Assembly: GCF_030733205.1 (NCBI RefSeq)
Contig: NZ_JASHJL010000031.1
Location: 1 to 61,539, forward strand
Source of the DNA: Mameliella sp. MMSF_3455
Lineage (GTDB): Bacteria > Pseudomonadota > Alphaproteobacteria > Rhodobacterales > Rhodobacteraceae
DNA: 61,539 nucleotides
Direction: 5' to 3'
In this document: in pieces, positions 8,796 to 17,662 of the stretch
How the letters are laid out: each line of letters starts with the position of its first letter
Position numbering within the stretch: position 1 is the first letter of the stretch
Position numbers and translations under genes: made by a program
The notes under the pieces: model-generated
Told to the model about the DNA's origin: nothing
The model's database searches: none
The model's input: the letters and a program-made list of their open reading frames with translations, nothing else

Positions 8796-9317
8796 TTGCG
8801 CATACTTGATTTTCTGGAAACGGTCATCCGTTCCGTAGGTGTGGGCACCGCGTGGCTAACCGTGGTTCCAATCGCTTTTTTTACCGGCCTGCAAATGCTC
8901 GATCGCAAGCTTCAGCTTGGGGTGTCGGCCATCCTTCCCGATCTTTCCACCTCGCTACTCTTTATCCTCATTTTCATGTCGTTCGGATTTACATACCTGC
9001 GCGACGGGCATGTCCGCGTGGACGTCTTTCGACGAAACTGGCCGCCCCGCCGTCTCGCCTGGATCGAACTTGCTGGCTGTCTCTTCGTACTGCTGCCTCT
9101 GGCGATCATCCTGACCAATTATGGTTGGGATGGGCTGATGCGGACAACCAAGTACGCTGAGACCGACATCTGGGCACGGCGCATTGCCGCCGTGATCGGA
9201 CCTGTCCTGCTGGGGTTTGCGGGCCTTGTCGTCGTGGCGCGCAACATCGCCTTCCTGCGCGGACAACACGACAGCATCGCGCCAAGCTCTCAGGAAGACA
9301 TGCCACATGGAGACTGA
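8796..9317 (+). CDS. dctQ: TRAP transporter small membrane subunit (DctQ-like)
   Basis: A 173-residue protein with four membrane segments typical of DctQ, the small permease subunit of tripartite ATP-independent periplasmic transporters. The start is TTG 8796, supported by GGGAGGGG 5 nt upstream. The gene begins 33 bp after the ATPase stop and overlaps dctM by 11 nt, so it probably belongs to the ATPase transcript. The usual periplasmic binding protein gene (dctP) is absent from this neighbourhood; the substrate is therefore unknown. Confidence 0.8.
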   Translation: MRILDFLETVIRSVGVGTAWLTVVPIAFFTGLQMLDRKLQLGVSAILPDLSTSLLFILIFMSFGFTYLRDGHVRVDVFRRNWPPRRLAWIELAGCLFVLLPLAIILTNYGWDGLMRTTKYAETDIWARRIAAVIGPVLLGFAGLVVVARNIAFLRGQHDSIAPSSQEDMPHGD

Positions 9318-10674
9318 AATCCTGACCATCGCAATGCTGGGGCTGTTGGGCATCGGTGTGTTCAGCGGTTTTCCTGTGGCATTGGTCCTGACCGCTACCG
9401 GTTTTCTGGCATTTGTCGCTGCGGTTGTGATCGGCGTTACAGATTTTGGCCATCTCGGCCTCATTTACCTTCGGGTGCGTGGCATGCTGACCAACGAAGG
9501 TGTGCAGTTCACCAGTGTCCCGCTTCTTATCTTTCTCGGGCTGGTCCTGAATGCCAGCGGGGTTGCAGCAACGCTGTTTCAGACGTTGGGCCATGTCCTG
9601 AAATCCGTGCCGGGCCGATATGCGATTGCCACCCTGTTGATTGGCCTGATCCTCGCGCCGGCCGCGGGTGTCATTGGCGCCTCGGTTGTGACGGTCGCTC
9701 TGGTGGCCTATGGGCCGATGCTGCGCTCGGGATATGCGCCTTCGACGGCCGGGTCGGCGGTTGCGGCGTCCGGGGCGTTGGGGGTCGTCTTTCCACCGGC
9801 TGTCCTGCTGTTCTTTGTGGCCAACGTCTTTCAGCTTCGGATCGCGTTGATGTACACAGCGCTTGTCATCCCGGTCTTGCTGCTGGTTTTGTTCTTTTCT
9901 CTGTTTTACGCGGTAACGCTTCGTAATCGTGTCGACGTTGCCCTGTCGGATATGGAAAAGCCCACCATGCGGGACGTGTTGTCGGTGATCATTGCCATCG
10001 GAGTTATTGCGGCCATTCCTCTCAGTATTGTGGGTGGGATCGCGACCCTGTCCGAGGCGGCAGGTATCGGCGTCTTCGGGGGGCTGTTGGTCATGGCGTT
10101 TCGCGGACGCATGACATTTGCACGCCTCAACAAGACGATAGTTCAGACCGCATCCATGACTTCAATGGTGTTTTTTATAGTCGTCGGGGCATCCATTTTT
10201 TTGCTTGGTTTCAATCTGATTGAGGGGCGCGAAGTTCTGCTTGAATGGATCAACGGGTTCGATCTCGGGCGCTGGATGACGCTTGCCTTGCTGCTTGGCA
10301 TCATCCTCGTCCTCGGGTTCGTGTTCGACTGGATCGAGATCCTGCTCGTCTTTCTCCCGATCTTGCTGCCGGCGTTCGGGCAGCTGGATTTTTCAGATCA
10401 TGTTGGCTCGGACTATTTTTCAAAAATCTGGCTGGCCGGTTTGATCGCTTTGGCGCTTCAAACATCCTTTCTCACGCCCCCATTCGGATATGCTCTCTTC
10501 TTCGCCAAGATGGCCGCTCCTCCAGGTGTCAATCTGGCTGACATCTATCGTGGCGCCGGGCCGCTCGTGATCATTGAAATCCTGCTCATCGCAGTGCTGG
10601 CATTGTGGCCAGAATTGGTTACCTGGCTCCCGGAACTTGTTCTTTCCAAGTCAGACAGCCCTTTGTTGAATTGA
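9307..10674 (+). CDS. dctM: TRAP transporter large membrane subunit (DctM-like)
   Basis: A 455-residue polytopic protein of the DctM family, the ion-coupled channel subunit of TRAP transporters. ATG 9307 lies inside the end of dctQ, showing translational coupling. About twelve hydrophobic segments are visible, with family-like stretches such as APAAGVIGASVVTVAL, GIATLSEAAGIGVFGG and SFLTPPFGYALFF near the C-terminus. The length is close to the usual 425-450. No dctP is encoded on either side; the next gene is an L,D-transpeptidase. Confidence 0.85.
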   Translation: METEILTIAMLGLLGIGVFSGFPVALVLTATGFLAFVAAVVIGVTDFGHLGLIYLRVRGMLTNEGVQFTSVPLLIFLGLVLNASGVAATLFQTLGHVLKSVPGRYAIATLLIGLILAPAAGVIGASVVTVALVAYGPMLRSGYAPSTAGSAVAASGALGVVFPPAVLLFFVANVFQLRIALMYTALVIPVLLLVLFFSLFYAVTLRNRVDVALSDMEKPTMRDVLSVIIAIGVIAAIPLSIVGGIATLSEAAGIGVFGGLLVMAFRGRMTFARLNKTIVQTASMTSMVFFIVVGASIFLLGFNLIEGREVLLEWINGFDLGRWMTLALLLGIILVLGFVFDWIEILLVFLPILLPAFGQLDFSDHVGSDYFSKIWLAGLIALALQTSFLTPPFGYALFFAKMAAPPGVNLADIYRGAGPLVIIEILLIAVLALWPELVTWLPELVLSKSDSPLLN

Positions 10675-10723
10675 AGGTTCATGATAAATCCTCGGCCAAA
10701 GAACAAAAAATCGAGCACCTTCA

Positions 10724-11221
10724 ATGAAACGTCGTATTTTTCTCATGGGTATGATGTCCGCCTTTCTGTCCGGCTGTGCCAGCAAGTTCCGCAGCTATGG
10801 CGGACCCGAGGTGACCCGTGTTCGGCTTTACAAGGGGCAGCGCTTGCTTGTTCTCGACGGAGGCGATGGCGTATTGCAAACCTATCCGGTCGGGCTGGGT
10901 TTCGCGCCCGAGGGTCACAAGCAATTTGAGGGAGACGGTCGGACCCCGGAGGGCGCCTACTTAGTCGATAAGCGCAACCCTGAAAGCACCTATCATCTTT
11001 CAGTTGGCATCTCTTATCCGAATGAGGCCGACATTGCCTTTGCCGAAGCGCAGGGCCGATCCCCAGGGGGCGACATCTTCATCCATGGTGGTCCACGACC
11101 CGGCATCGAGCCGACGGACGTCCACGACTGGACAGCTGGCTGCATCGCAGTCACAGATCGGCAGATCGAGGACATCTATGCAATGGTGAAGGACGGAACA
11201 CCTATCCACATCTTTGCATGA
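10724..11221 (+). CDS. L,D-transpeptidase-domain lipoprotein
   Basis: A 165-residue protein with a lipoprotein signal (MKRRIFLMGMMSAFLSGCAS, lipobox LSGC) and a compact YkuD-type catalytic domain of the YafK-like class. Catalytic residues are seen in IHGGPRPG and DWTAGCIAVTD. It would act on murein from the inner membrane or, after sorting, from the outer membrane. Its 3' end overlaps the end of the converging lnt gene by 20 bp. As a lipoprotein it is a natural client for the LspA and Lnt proteins encoded alongside. Confidence 0.85.
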   Translation: MKRRIFLMGMMSAFLSGCASKFRSYGGPEVTRVRLYKGQRLLVLDGGDGVLQTYPVGLGFAPEGHKQFEGDGRTPEGAYLVDKRNPESTYHLSVGISYPNEADIAFAEAQGRSPGGDIFIHGGPRPGIEPTDVHDWTAGCIAVTDRQIEDIYAMVKDGTPIHIFA

Positions 11222-12809
11222 CGGTCTTTCTCATGCGGCGGAAATGAGCCGTCGCATTGGCCGTCAGAGCCCAGCTCCACGAAGCCAAGATGAGCGCCAA
11301 CAGCATCCAGTCCCCGAAGCTCGCGTAGAGTGTCGGCGGCCGCGCGGAGGGCAGACTAGCGTCGATGATGCCCGTTTCGCCGGTATCGAGCCGCGGAACG
11401 ATCTCTCCGTTCGCGTCGATGACCGCAGAGATGCCCGTATTCGCGGCTCGAATGACAGGAAGGCCTTCCTCTATGGCGCGCATACGTGCGGAAGCCAGAT
11501 GCTGCTCAGGTCCGATGCTGGTTCCAAACCAGGCATCGTTGGTGGCGTTGAAGATCCAGTCGGGCCTGAACAGGTCGTCGACCACATGCCCTGGGAAGAT
11601 GATCTCATAGCAGATCGCCACGGCGACCAGCGGCACACCCGGAAGCGCAAGCGTTCTCGGGCCCGGTCCGGGCGTAAAATCGCCCAGACCCGCCGTGAGC
11701 CGCTCGATGGGCAACCAGCCGCGGAATGGCACATATTCGCCGAAGGGTACGAGATGGTGTTTCGCGTATCCGGTCAGGATTTTGCCGGTATCGCCAAAAG
11801 CCTGGACCGTGTTGAAATATCGGGTGCCATCCTCGCTGGGTACACGGTCCGGCACACCGGTGAGCAGCACCCTGCCGTCTGGTAGCGCAGCGGCAATGCG
11901 ATCCCGTGCCTCTGTATCCTCATCAAGGAAACCCGGAAAGGCGGTTTCCGGCCAGAGAAGAACGTCGAAATCGCCGGGCCGGGAAGAAAGTTCGAGATAG
12001 CGCGCGAAGGTCGCCTCGCGGTTCTCGGGCGCCCATTTCTCCTCTTGGGGAACGTTGCCCTGGACGATGCGCAGGTCGACACCGGGTGGCTGTTGTGCAT
12101 CCGACTGGAGGCGAAGCGTGCCGACGGCCCACATCGTCGCTATGCCGGCCAGCGCCATGAGCGAGATGGTCAATCGTTGCCGCCCGGACGCCATGACAGC
12201 CGCGCCGGGAAGTGCCGCGACGAACACGGTGAGAAAGCTTAGCCCATAGCTTCCGACCCAGGCGGCGGGCTGGCGCAAAGCGGCGTAATCGACCAGAGCG
12301 TAGCTGGCGAGGATCCACGGAAAACCTGTCAGAACGTGACCACGCAACCACTCGGCCACGGTCCAGAAGGTCGCGAACAGGAGGCAGGCCAGGAGACTGC
12401 CCAGGGCTCCGCGCCGCGCGATTTCGGCGAAGAGCGCTGCGGCAATGGCTGGGAAAATCGCGAGACCTGCCGACAATCCCGCGACGGCCGGGATCGCCAG
12501 TGACCCGAAACGCTCGGCCTTGACGTAGAAACTCTCTGCGATCCACGAAATCCCGAATCCGAACTGGCAGAGACCAAACGCCCAGCCGACAAGGAAAGCG
12601 CGCCCGAAGGAGAGATCGCGAAGACCGACAAACAACGCGGAATAGGCAATGGGAACAAGTAGGAGAAGCGAGAAAGGCGGGAAAGTCAGAATGGTCAGCG
12701 CCCCGGCGGCGAAACCAAGCGTCATCCGCGAAAGCAAACGGTGGCGCAGAGCGATGCGGTTCAGAATTTCCGGCTTCACGACTTGATCGAACGCCGCGCG
12801 CTGATCCAT
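11202..12809 (-). CDS. lnt: apolipoprotein N-acyltransferase
   Basis: A 535-residue inner-membrane enzyme that adds the third acyl chain to the N-terminal Cys of lipoproteins. About six N-terminal membrane segments precede a nitrilase-like domain whose Glu-Lys-Cys triad is visible: LLWPETAFPG, YAKHHLVPFGEYVPF and VAICYEIIFP. I use ATG 12809 (MDQRAAFDQVVKP), which overlaps the end of lspA; the open frame extends further upstream only as read-through of lspA. It is the last gene of a long leftward operon that begins at site C near 18725. Lnt is usually a single housekeeping gene, so this is probably a second copy carried on mobile DNA. Confidence 0.9.
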   Translation of the reverse strand: MDQRAAFDQVVKPEILNRIALRHRLLSRMTLGFAAGALTILTFPPFSLLLLVPIAYSALFVGLRDLSFGRAFLVGWAFGLCQFGFGISWIAESFYVKAERFGSLAIPAVAGLSAGLAIFPAIAAALFAEIARRGALGSLLACLLFATFWTVAEWLRGHVLTGFPWILASYALVDYAALRQPAAWVGSYGLSFLTVFVAALPGAAVMASGRQRLTISLMALAGIATMWAVGTLRLQSDAQQPPGVDLRIVQGNVPQEEKWAPENREATFARYLELSSRPGDFDVLLWPETAFPGFLDEDTEARDRIAAALPDGRVLLTGVPDRVPSEDGTRYFNTVQAFGDTGKILTGYAKHHLVPFGEYVPFRGWLPIERLTAGLGDFTPGPGPRTLALPGVPLVAVAICYEIIFPGHVVDDLFRPDWIFNATNDAWFGTSIGPEQHLASARMRAIEEGLPVIRAANTGISAVIDANGEIVPRLDTGETGIIDASLPSARPPTLYASFGDWMLLALILASWSWALTANATAHFRRMRKTVMQRCG

Positions 12810-13258
12810 GGCCCAGCGAGCAAGAGCCCCACGCCACTGACGACAAATACATCGGCCATGTTGAAGGCAGGCCAATGTGTTGTGCCAATGTAGAAATCCA
12901 AGAAGTCTGTTACAGCCCGATACCGCACACGATCGATGACATTGCCCAGGGCTCCGCCAATGATCGCGCCATAGGCAAGTGTTTCGACCGCATTTTCGGC
13001 GCGAAACAGCATAACCCCCAGCCAAACACAGATGGCAAGAGCAAGTGCGATGAGGCTCCACCACGGCGCGCCGCCCAGCATCCCGAAAGTCACGCCGTCA
13101 TTGCGATAGAAGACAAGGTTGAAACCTGGAAAAACGGCGATCCCGGAGCCTAGAGAGGCCGCATTCGCCACGACAATGGCTTTGGAGATCTGATCGATCA
13201 CGAACGCTGCAAGCGTCGCGAAGACGCCGATCATCGGAGATACCTTGTTTAGTGACAT
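12776..13258 (-). CDS. lspA: lipoprotein signal peptidase (signal peptidase II)
   Basis: A 160-residue aspartic protease that cleaves prolipoproteins before the lipidated Cys. Four membrane segments and both catalytic Asp regions are present: GNVIDRVRYRAVTDF and FNMADVFVV. The start at ATG 13258 (MSLNKVSPMIG) directly follows the TGA of the zip gene and overlaps lnt at its 3' end. LspA homologues are known in lead-resistance clusters such as pbr, which fits the metal context. Copies next to lnt suggest a dedicated lipoprotein maturation line. Confidence 0.9.
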   Translation of the reverse strand: MSLNKVSPMIGVFATLAAFVIDQISKAIVVANAASLGSGIAVFPGFNLVFYRNDGVTFGMLGGAPWWSLIALALAICVWLGVMLFRAENAVETLAYGAIIGGALGNVIDRVRYRAVTDFLDFYIGTTHWPAFNMADVFVVSGVGLLLAGPWISARRSIKS

Positions 13259-13262
13259 TGTC

Positions 13263-14045
13263 TCACCCCAACCAGACATCGAGAAACAGCATCAGAACGA
13301 GCCCGATTGCGAGACCTTGCGTTGCCCTGTTCTGATGGCCGCTGCGATGGGTTTCGGGGATGATTTCGTGGCTGATGACGTAGAGCATTGCGCCCGCGGC
13401 AAAGGCCAGTCCCCATGGCAGCAGCGGTTCCGACAGTGTGATGATCCCGGCCCCAAGCAGGCCGCCAATCGGCTCGACCATGCCCGTCAGCGCCGCGATG
13501 CCCCAGGCGCGCAGCTTCGGATATCCCTCGCCCAACAGGGACACCGCGACGGCCAATCCTTCGGGCGCATTCTGAAGCCCGATGCCGATGGCGAGCGGCA
13601 GACCGCCCTGCATACCTCCGGATCCGAAGCCGACCCCGACCGCGAGGCCTTCGGGGAAGTTGTGGATCGTGATCGCGATGATGAACAGCCAGACCCGCCG
13701 CAAAGACGCCGCTTCGGGCCCTTCGCGTCCCGTCTTGAAATGCTCGTGCGGCAGCTTTTCGTTCATCAGCGCGACAGCCCCCATGCCCAGAATGATCGAG
13801 ACGCATACGATGGCCGCAGGCATCGCGCCGTTCTCGAACATTGGCTCTGCCGCATCCAATGCCGGGATGATCAGCGAAAAGAACGAGGCTGACAGCATGA
13901 CACCGGCAGCGAAGCCGAGCGACAGATCGCGCGTGGCCCGAGACGGAATGCGCCCGAACAGCACTGGAACTGCTCCGACTGCCGTAAGCGATCCGGCAGC
14001 GAGGCTTCCGAGAAAGCCGAGCATTATCGGAGACAGATTTTCCAT
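13263..14045 (-). CDS. ZIP-family metal transporter
   Basis: A 260-residue protein of usual ZIP length. Metal-binding helices are seen as TIHNFPEGLAVGVG and LQNAPEGLAVAVS, with SHEIIPETH near the C-terminus. ZIP proteins move divalent cations (Zn, Fe, Mn, Cd) towards the cytoplasm in characterised bacterial cases. It lies inside the leftward operon between the DUF411 gene and lspA, with 12 bp to the former and abutting the latter. An importer inside a resistance operon is a puzzle; it may balance over-efflux by the ATPase. Confidence 0.88.
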   Translation of the reverse strand: MENLSPIMLGFLGSLAAGSLTAVGAVPVLFGRIPSRATRDLSLGFAAGVMLSASFFSLIIPALDAAEPMFENGAMPAAIVCVSIILGMGAVALMNEKLPHEHFKTGREGPEAASLRRVWLFIIAITIHNFPEGLAVGVGFGSGGMQGGLPLAIGIGLQNAPEGLAVAVSLLGEGYPKLRAWGIAALTGMVEPIGGLLGAGIITLSEPLLPWGLAFAAGAMLYVISHEIIPETHRSGHQNRATQGLAIGLVLMLFLDVWLG

Positions 14046-14057
14046 GGGCCGGCCAGA

Positions 14058-14513
14058 TTATCCTTCGGCGTAGCTTGAAAAGACTTCTGTCGACCCGTCC
14101 TTGCGGATGAGGAAGACATCATAGGCTTCACGGTTTTCTTCCGGCCCCATGCCGGGCGAGCCATAGGGCATCGCCGGAACGGCGAGGCCGACGGCGTCCG
14201 GGCGCTCTTCGAGAAGCCGGCGAATATCAGCAGCCGGGACATGGCCTTCGATCACGTAGCCATCAATGAGCGCGGTGTGGCAGGAGACCATGCGCTGCGG
14301 CACGCCGTTGTCGAGCTTGAAACGTACGAGTAGCCCGCCGTTCATGTCCTGGCCGGTCGGCTTGAACCCGTTTTCTTCGAGATGGTTCATCCACGAGAGG
14401 CAGCAGCCGCAACCGTTCGTCTTGCGGACGTCGATCGCCGTTGCCTCTGCGAGGACCTGGGCCGCTGGTAACAGGGCGAGGGTGATTGCCAGAGCTTGGG
14501 TCATGCGTTTCAT
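14058..14513 (-). CDS. DUF411 metal-binding periplasmic protein
   Basis: A 151-residue secreted protein with a cleavable signal (MKRMTQALAITLALLPAAQVLA). The DUF411 signature KTNGCGCCLSWMNHLEENGF and later MVSCHTALIDGYVIEGHVP are present. DUF411 proteins are repeatedly found in copper and other metal resistance clusters and are thought to bind metal through the Cys and His residues. It lies 3 bp after the M23 peptidase stop and 12 bp before the ZIP gene in the same operon. Confidence 0.87.
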   Translation of the reverse strand: MKRMTQALAITLALLPAAQVLAEATAIDVRKTNGCGCCLSWMNHLEENGFKPTGQDMNGGLLVRFKLDNGVPQRMVSCHTALIDGYVIEGHVPAADIRRLLEERPDAVGLAVPAMPYGSPGMGPEENREAYDVFLIRKDGSTEVFSSYAEG

Positions 14514-14516
14514 GGG

Positions 14517-15722
14517 TCAGAGCCTTTCGGTTGCCGTTTCGGCAATCTCGCTGCCGAGGTTTTCTTTCAGAAGCGCGCGCGCCTCGGCCAGACTCGATAG
14601 CGCGGCGGTGTCATCCGCTTCGCTCTCGACTGCTTCGGCGAGCCGGTCGTCAGAGAGGGGGGCAGTCGGGCGCCCATCCACGAGGACTTCGTAGTGCAGG
14701 TTCGGGCCTGTCGCCGTGCCGGTCGCGCCGACGCTGCCGATCACATCTCCCGCCGCCACGCGTTGGCCTTGTGCCAGGTCTTCCGGCACGGCGCTCAGAT
14801 TCGCGTAGCGCGTCATGGTGTCGGAGCCGTGCGAGATTTCAACCACGCGACCATAGCCGCCGCGCCAGCCGATGAAACTGACCCGCCCCGGTGCCGTCGC
14901 TTGAACCGGTGTCCCACGTGCCGCTGCGAAATCGACGCCTGTGTGCATCCGGACGTTGCCAAAGACCGGATGCGTGCGGCGTCCGAACACCGAGCTGAGG
15001 CGCGCGCCCTCGACCGGCTGTGCAAAGACGCGCAGCACGTCACCATCGACGTAGATCGTCGCCTGACCGCTGCCGTCGTCCGGCCATACGATCTCGTAAA
15101 GCGAACCGCCGATCTCCATTGCGGCGAAGGCGAGCTCGGGCTGTCCGATCCTTTCCCCGCCGACACGTGCCTCGCGCCAGAGAAGCCTTAGTGTCTCGCC
15201 ACCGGCCAACTCGCGGCGGAAATCCACGGTCCCACCCAGCATCTGCGCAAGGTCCACAGAAAAACGGGCGGGTATGCCGGCTTCGCCGAGTGCCGCGAAG
15301 ATCGAGCTGTCGATCACGGCTTCGCCGGCAAGGGTTGCGATCTCCGGATCCGGAGCCACGACCTGCGTGGACAACTGCTCGCCGAAAACCAACTCGATCC
15401 GCTCCCCGTCCTCGACGGCGAGTGAGATGGTGCGGGGGCTGCCGTCCACGGTCGAAGCAACAGTGACCGAATGCCCCGGCCGCAGCCGTCGCAGATCGTA
15501 TTCCGCGCCAAGCGCGAGGGCAACTTCAGCTCTGTGAGATGCCGCAAGACCAGCTTCGGACAGCAAGAAATCGAGCGTCTCGCCACGTGCAATGTCGGGC
15601 GACCACGCCGACAGGGGTGGCTCGATCGCCTGCACCGGCCTGTCGGCAAACGCGACCTGCAGACGGGGCAGGGGGCCGAGGTCGGGTGCCTCTTCTACCC
15701 ATGCCGTCGCGGGCAGCGTCAC
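14517..15722 (-). CDS. M23 murein endopeptidase, probably separated from its signal anchor by a frameshift
   Basis: A 401-residue frame starting with GTG 15722 carries a LytM/M23 domain (HTGVDFAAARGTPV about residues 260-273, YGRVVEISHG and LHYEVLVDG) that would cleave murein peptide crosslinks. The two Zn ligands of the H-x3-D motif and the HxH-like LHYEV are present. The product as read lacks any export signal, although its substrate is periplasmic. The preceding frame (15719-15889) supplies exactly such an anchor and ends where this one begins. See the entry for that frame. Confidence 0.8.
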   Translation of the reverse strand: MTLPATAWVEEAPDLGPLPRLQVAFADRPVQAIEPPLSAWSPDIARGETLDFLLSEAGLAASHRAEVALALGAEYDLRRLRPGHSVTVASTVDGSPRTISLAVEDGERIELVFGEQLSTQVVAPDPEIATLAGEAVIDSSIFAALGEAGIPARFSVDLAQMLGGTVDFRRELAGGETLRLLWREARVGGERIGQPELAFAAMEIGGSLYEIVWPDDGSGQATIYVDGDVLRVFAQPVEGARLSSVFGRRTHPVFGNVRMHTGVDFAAARGTPVQATAPGRVSFIGWRGGYGRVVEISHGSDTMTRYANLSAVPEDLAQGQRVAAGDVIGSVGATGTATGPNLHYEVLVDGRPTAPLSDDRLAEAVESEADDTAALSSLAEARALLKENLGSEIAETATERL

Positions 15723-15889
15723 GGCGATGTCACGGTTCTGGGGGCTTCAGGACCTTGGGCCATCCAGCTACCTGCCTGGGCAAGTTCCGGCGTCACGGGT
15801 TCTTTCGACAAAAGTTCGGAGATGGCGATAGCTGCCCCGGAAACCGTCCCCGCAATTGCGACACAAGCCGCCAAAGTTCTGAGCCTCAT
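15719..15889 (-). CDS. short signal-anchor frame preceding the M23 peptidase
   Basis: A 56-codon frame beginning MRLRTLAACVAIAGTVSGAA, a clear signal or anchor sequence, followed by a Pro-rich linker and a TGA that overlaps the GTG of the peptidase frame. Its ATG overlaps the stop of the upstream sco gene (ATGA). Either this is a single secreted peptidase gene broken by a one-base shift (a run of five C lies at about 15746-15750), or the two frames are a coupled pair. I favour one gene with a frameshift or sequence error. Confidence 0.55.
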   Translation of the reverse strand: MRLRTLAACVAIAGTVSGAAIAISELLSKEPVTPELAQAGSWMAQGPEAPRTVTSP

Positions 15890-16512
15890 GTCGCCCCCTC
15901 CATTTCTTCTTCCAGCGCGCGGCGAATTTTCGGCACCGCGAACTCTCTGGCTTCGTGATAGTCGATCATGGTGACGAACCGCCCCGAGGCTGCGAACAGA
16001 AAGACACTCGCGGTGTGATTCATCGTGTAATCGCCGCTCTCCGTCGGCACCCGCTCGTAGGTGGCGCTGAAGCCGTCCGTGACGCGCGCGATCTGCTCTT
16101 CCGGTCCCGTCCAGCCACGTATCCCAGGATGGAAGTAGCCGACATATTCGGCCATCGTTTCGACAGTGTCGCGCTCGGGATCGACCGTGATGAAAGCCAC
16201 ATTCATTTCTTCGGCCTCGTCTCCCAGATCGTCGAGCCATCCCGAAATGTCAGAGAGCGTGGTCGGGCAGACATCGGGACAGTAGGTGAAGCCGAAGAAC
16301 GCCATCGTCGGGCGACCGATCAGGGTTTCCGGCCCGACCGCGTTGCCCTCATGATCCGTCAGACGGAAATCCATCTCGGTCAGGGCCACAGGCCGCTGCC
16401 CGGTAGGTGCGGGTGCACCGGGTCCGTCAACCCGCCACCAACCGACGAAGAGCATCAGGGCGACCGCCCCGACACCAGCCGCGCCGTACCCCAGCATTGT
16501 CCGTCGCCGCAT
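15886..16512 (-). CDS. SCO1/SenC-family copper protein
   Basis: A 208-residue membrane-anchored thioredoxin-fold protein that delivers Cu to cytochrome oxidase or acts as a thiol reductase in the periplasm. It has an N-terminal anchor (MRRRTMLGYGAAGVGAVALM), the Cu-binding FTYCPDVCPTTL and ITVDPERDT, and a distal His in YTMNHTASVFL. The ATG overlaps the stop of the PCuAC gene (TGATG). A paralogue lies at 18087, so two SCO proteins are encoded in the same operon. Confidence 0.9.
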   Translation of the reverse strand: MRRRTMLGYGAAGVGAVALMLFVGWWRVDGPGAPAPTGQRPVALTEMDFRLTDHEGNAVGPETLIGRPTMAFFGFTYCPDVCPTTLSDISGWLDDLGDEAEEMNVAFITVDPERDTVETMAEYVGYFHPGIRGWTGPEEQIARVTDGFSATYERVPTESGDYTMNHTASVFLFAASGRFVTMIDYHEAREFAVPKIRRALEEEMEGAT

Positions 16513-16979
16513 CAGTCCTCCGGCCCCCGCGCGGCGATTCCGAGGATCGGCACCTCGACCGTCACTTCGCCTCCGTCGTCGAAAAGCAGGGTCAGCGTAA
16601 AGGTGTCCCCTTCCGTCATCAGTTCTTGCAGCCGCATCAGCATTGCGTGCAGGCCCCCCGGTTCGAGCGCGACGCTCTCGCCCGGGGCGATCGCGATCTC
16701 CCCCGCCGGGCTCATGGAACTCACACCTTTGGCATTTGTCGTCGTCTCGTGAATTTCGGGCATCATCGCGAGCGGTGTTGTAAGGCCGATCAGCGTCACT
16801 GGCTCGTCGCCAGTGTTGCGGATCGTCATGTAAGCGGCCCCGGGACGGTTCACCCCGATGGAAGCGCGGGACCACGCGTTCTCGACAACAACATCCCCGG
16901 GTCCGGCCAGCGCGGGCACTGAGAGCGCTCCAAAGGTCAAAAGCGCGGCCAGTTTGCCGGTGAAAGTATGCGTTTTCAT
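16512..16979 (-). CDS. PCu(A)C-type periplasmic copper chaperone
   Basis: A 155-residue secreted protein (signal MKTHTFTGKLAALLTFGALS...ALAG) of the PCu(A)C family, which passes Cu(I) to SCO proteins and the Cu-A site of oxidase. The H-x10-M-x21-H-x-M ligand pattern is visible as MPEIHETTTNAKGVSSM and PGGLHAML. I start at ATG 16979; the open frame upstream is read-through from the dsbA region. It is placed directly before sco, its expected partner. Confidence 0.9.
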   Translation of the reverse strand: MKTHTFTGKLAALLTFGALSVPALAGPGDVVVENAWSRASIGVNRPGAAYMTIRNTGDEPVTLIGLTTPLAMMPEIHETTTNAKGVSSMSPAGEIAIAPGESVALEPGGLHAMLMRLQELMTEGDTFTLTLLFDDGGEVTVEVPILGIAARGPED

Positions 16980-17002
16980 CGTTCTGATCCTGCCCTTTTC
17001 AT

Positions 17003-17662
17003 TCAGCCTTGCGCGGCAGCGACTTCGGCTGCCACCAATCGCCGCAGTTCTGCCTCCCCGAACGGATCGAGCGGCTTGCCGTTCACGAAGAATGTGGGCG
17101 TCTGGCGAACTCCCACGGTCTCTACGTCGGCACGATCCTGATTCAGGATTCCCACGACATCGGGTGCCAGCATTTGCGTGCGCGCGGCTTCGGCATCGAG
17201 CCCGGCCGTGGCGGCGATCTGAAGGATCAGGCCGGGCTCCGGGGCACCGTGCGACGCCCATCTCGGCTGTTCCCGCAAAACGGCCTCGAGCACCGGCACG
17301 TAAATGTCCTGCATGCGCGCCGCCTCGAGCACGCGGATGGCTTCCTCGGATGCCGCGCCGTGGAAGGGCGTGTAGCGGATCACGACGCGGACAGTATCCC
17401 CATGCTCGGCCATGATGTCCTTCACGATGGGATGAAAGGCGCGACAGGCCTCGCAGGCCGGATCGAAGAATTCGACGATCGTGACGGGCGCTTCCGCAGG
17501 CCCGAGGATGGGCGAGTAGGGGCGGATCATCGCGTCCGCGAGTTCCGGCGCAACAGGCTCCGCTTCGGCCACCGGGCCGGGGCGGGTTGCAAACCAGGTG
17601 GCTCCGCCGAAACCGGCGACGCCGAGAGCGAGAACGGACAGGATCAGGCCGCGTCGGTTCAT
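17003..17662 (-). CDS. DsbA-like thiol oxidoreductase
   Basis: A 219-residue protein with an N-terminal anchor (MNRRGLILSVLALGVAGF) and a DsbA/thioredoxin fold with the active site FFDPACEACRAFHP (CEAC) and the cis-Pro region VRQTPTFFVNG. It should introduce or shuffle disulfides in secreted proteins. It overlaps dsbB by 4 nt (ATGA), which makes a DsbA-DsbB oxidising pair within the metal operon. Confidence 0.87.
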   Translation of the reverse strand: MNRRGLILSVLALGVAGFGGATWFATRPGPVAEAEPVAPELADAMIRPYSPILGPAEAPVTIVEFFDPACEACRAFHPIVKDIMAEHGDTVRVVIRYTPFHGAASEEAIRVLEAARMQDIYVPVLEAVLREQPRWASHGAPEPGLILQIAATAGLDAEAARTQMLAPDVVGILNQDRADVETVGVRQTPTFFVNGKPLDPFGEAELRRLVAAEVAAAQG

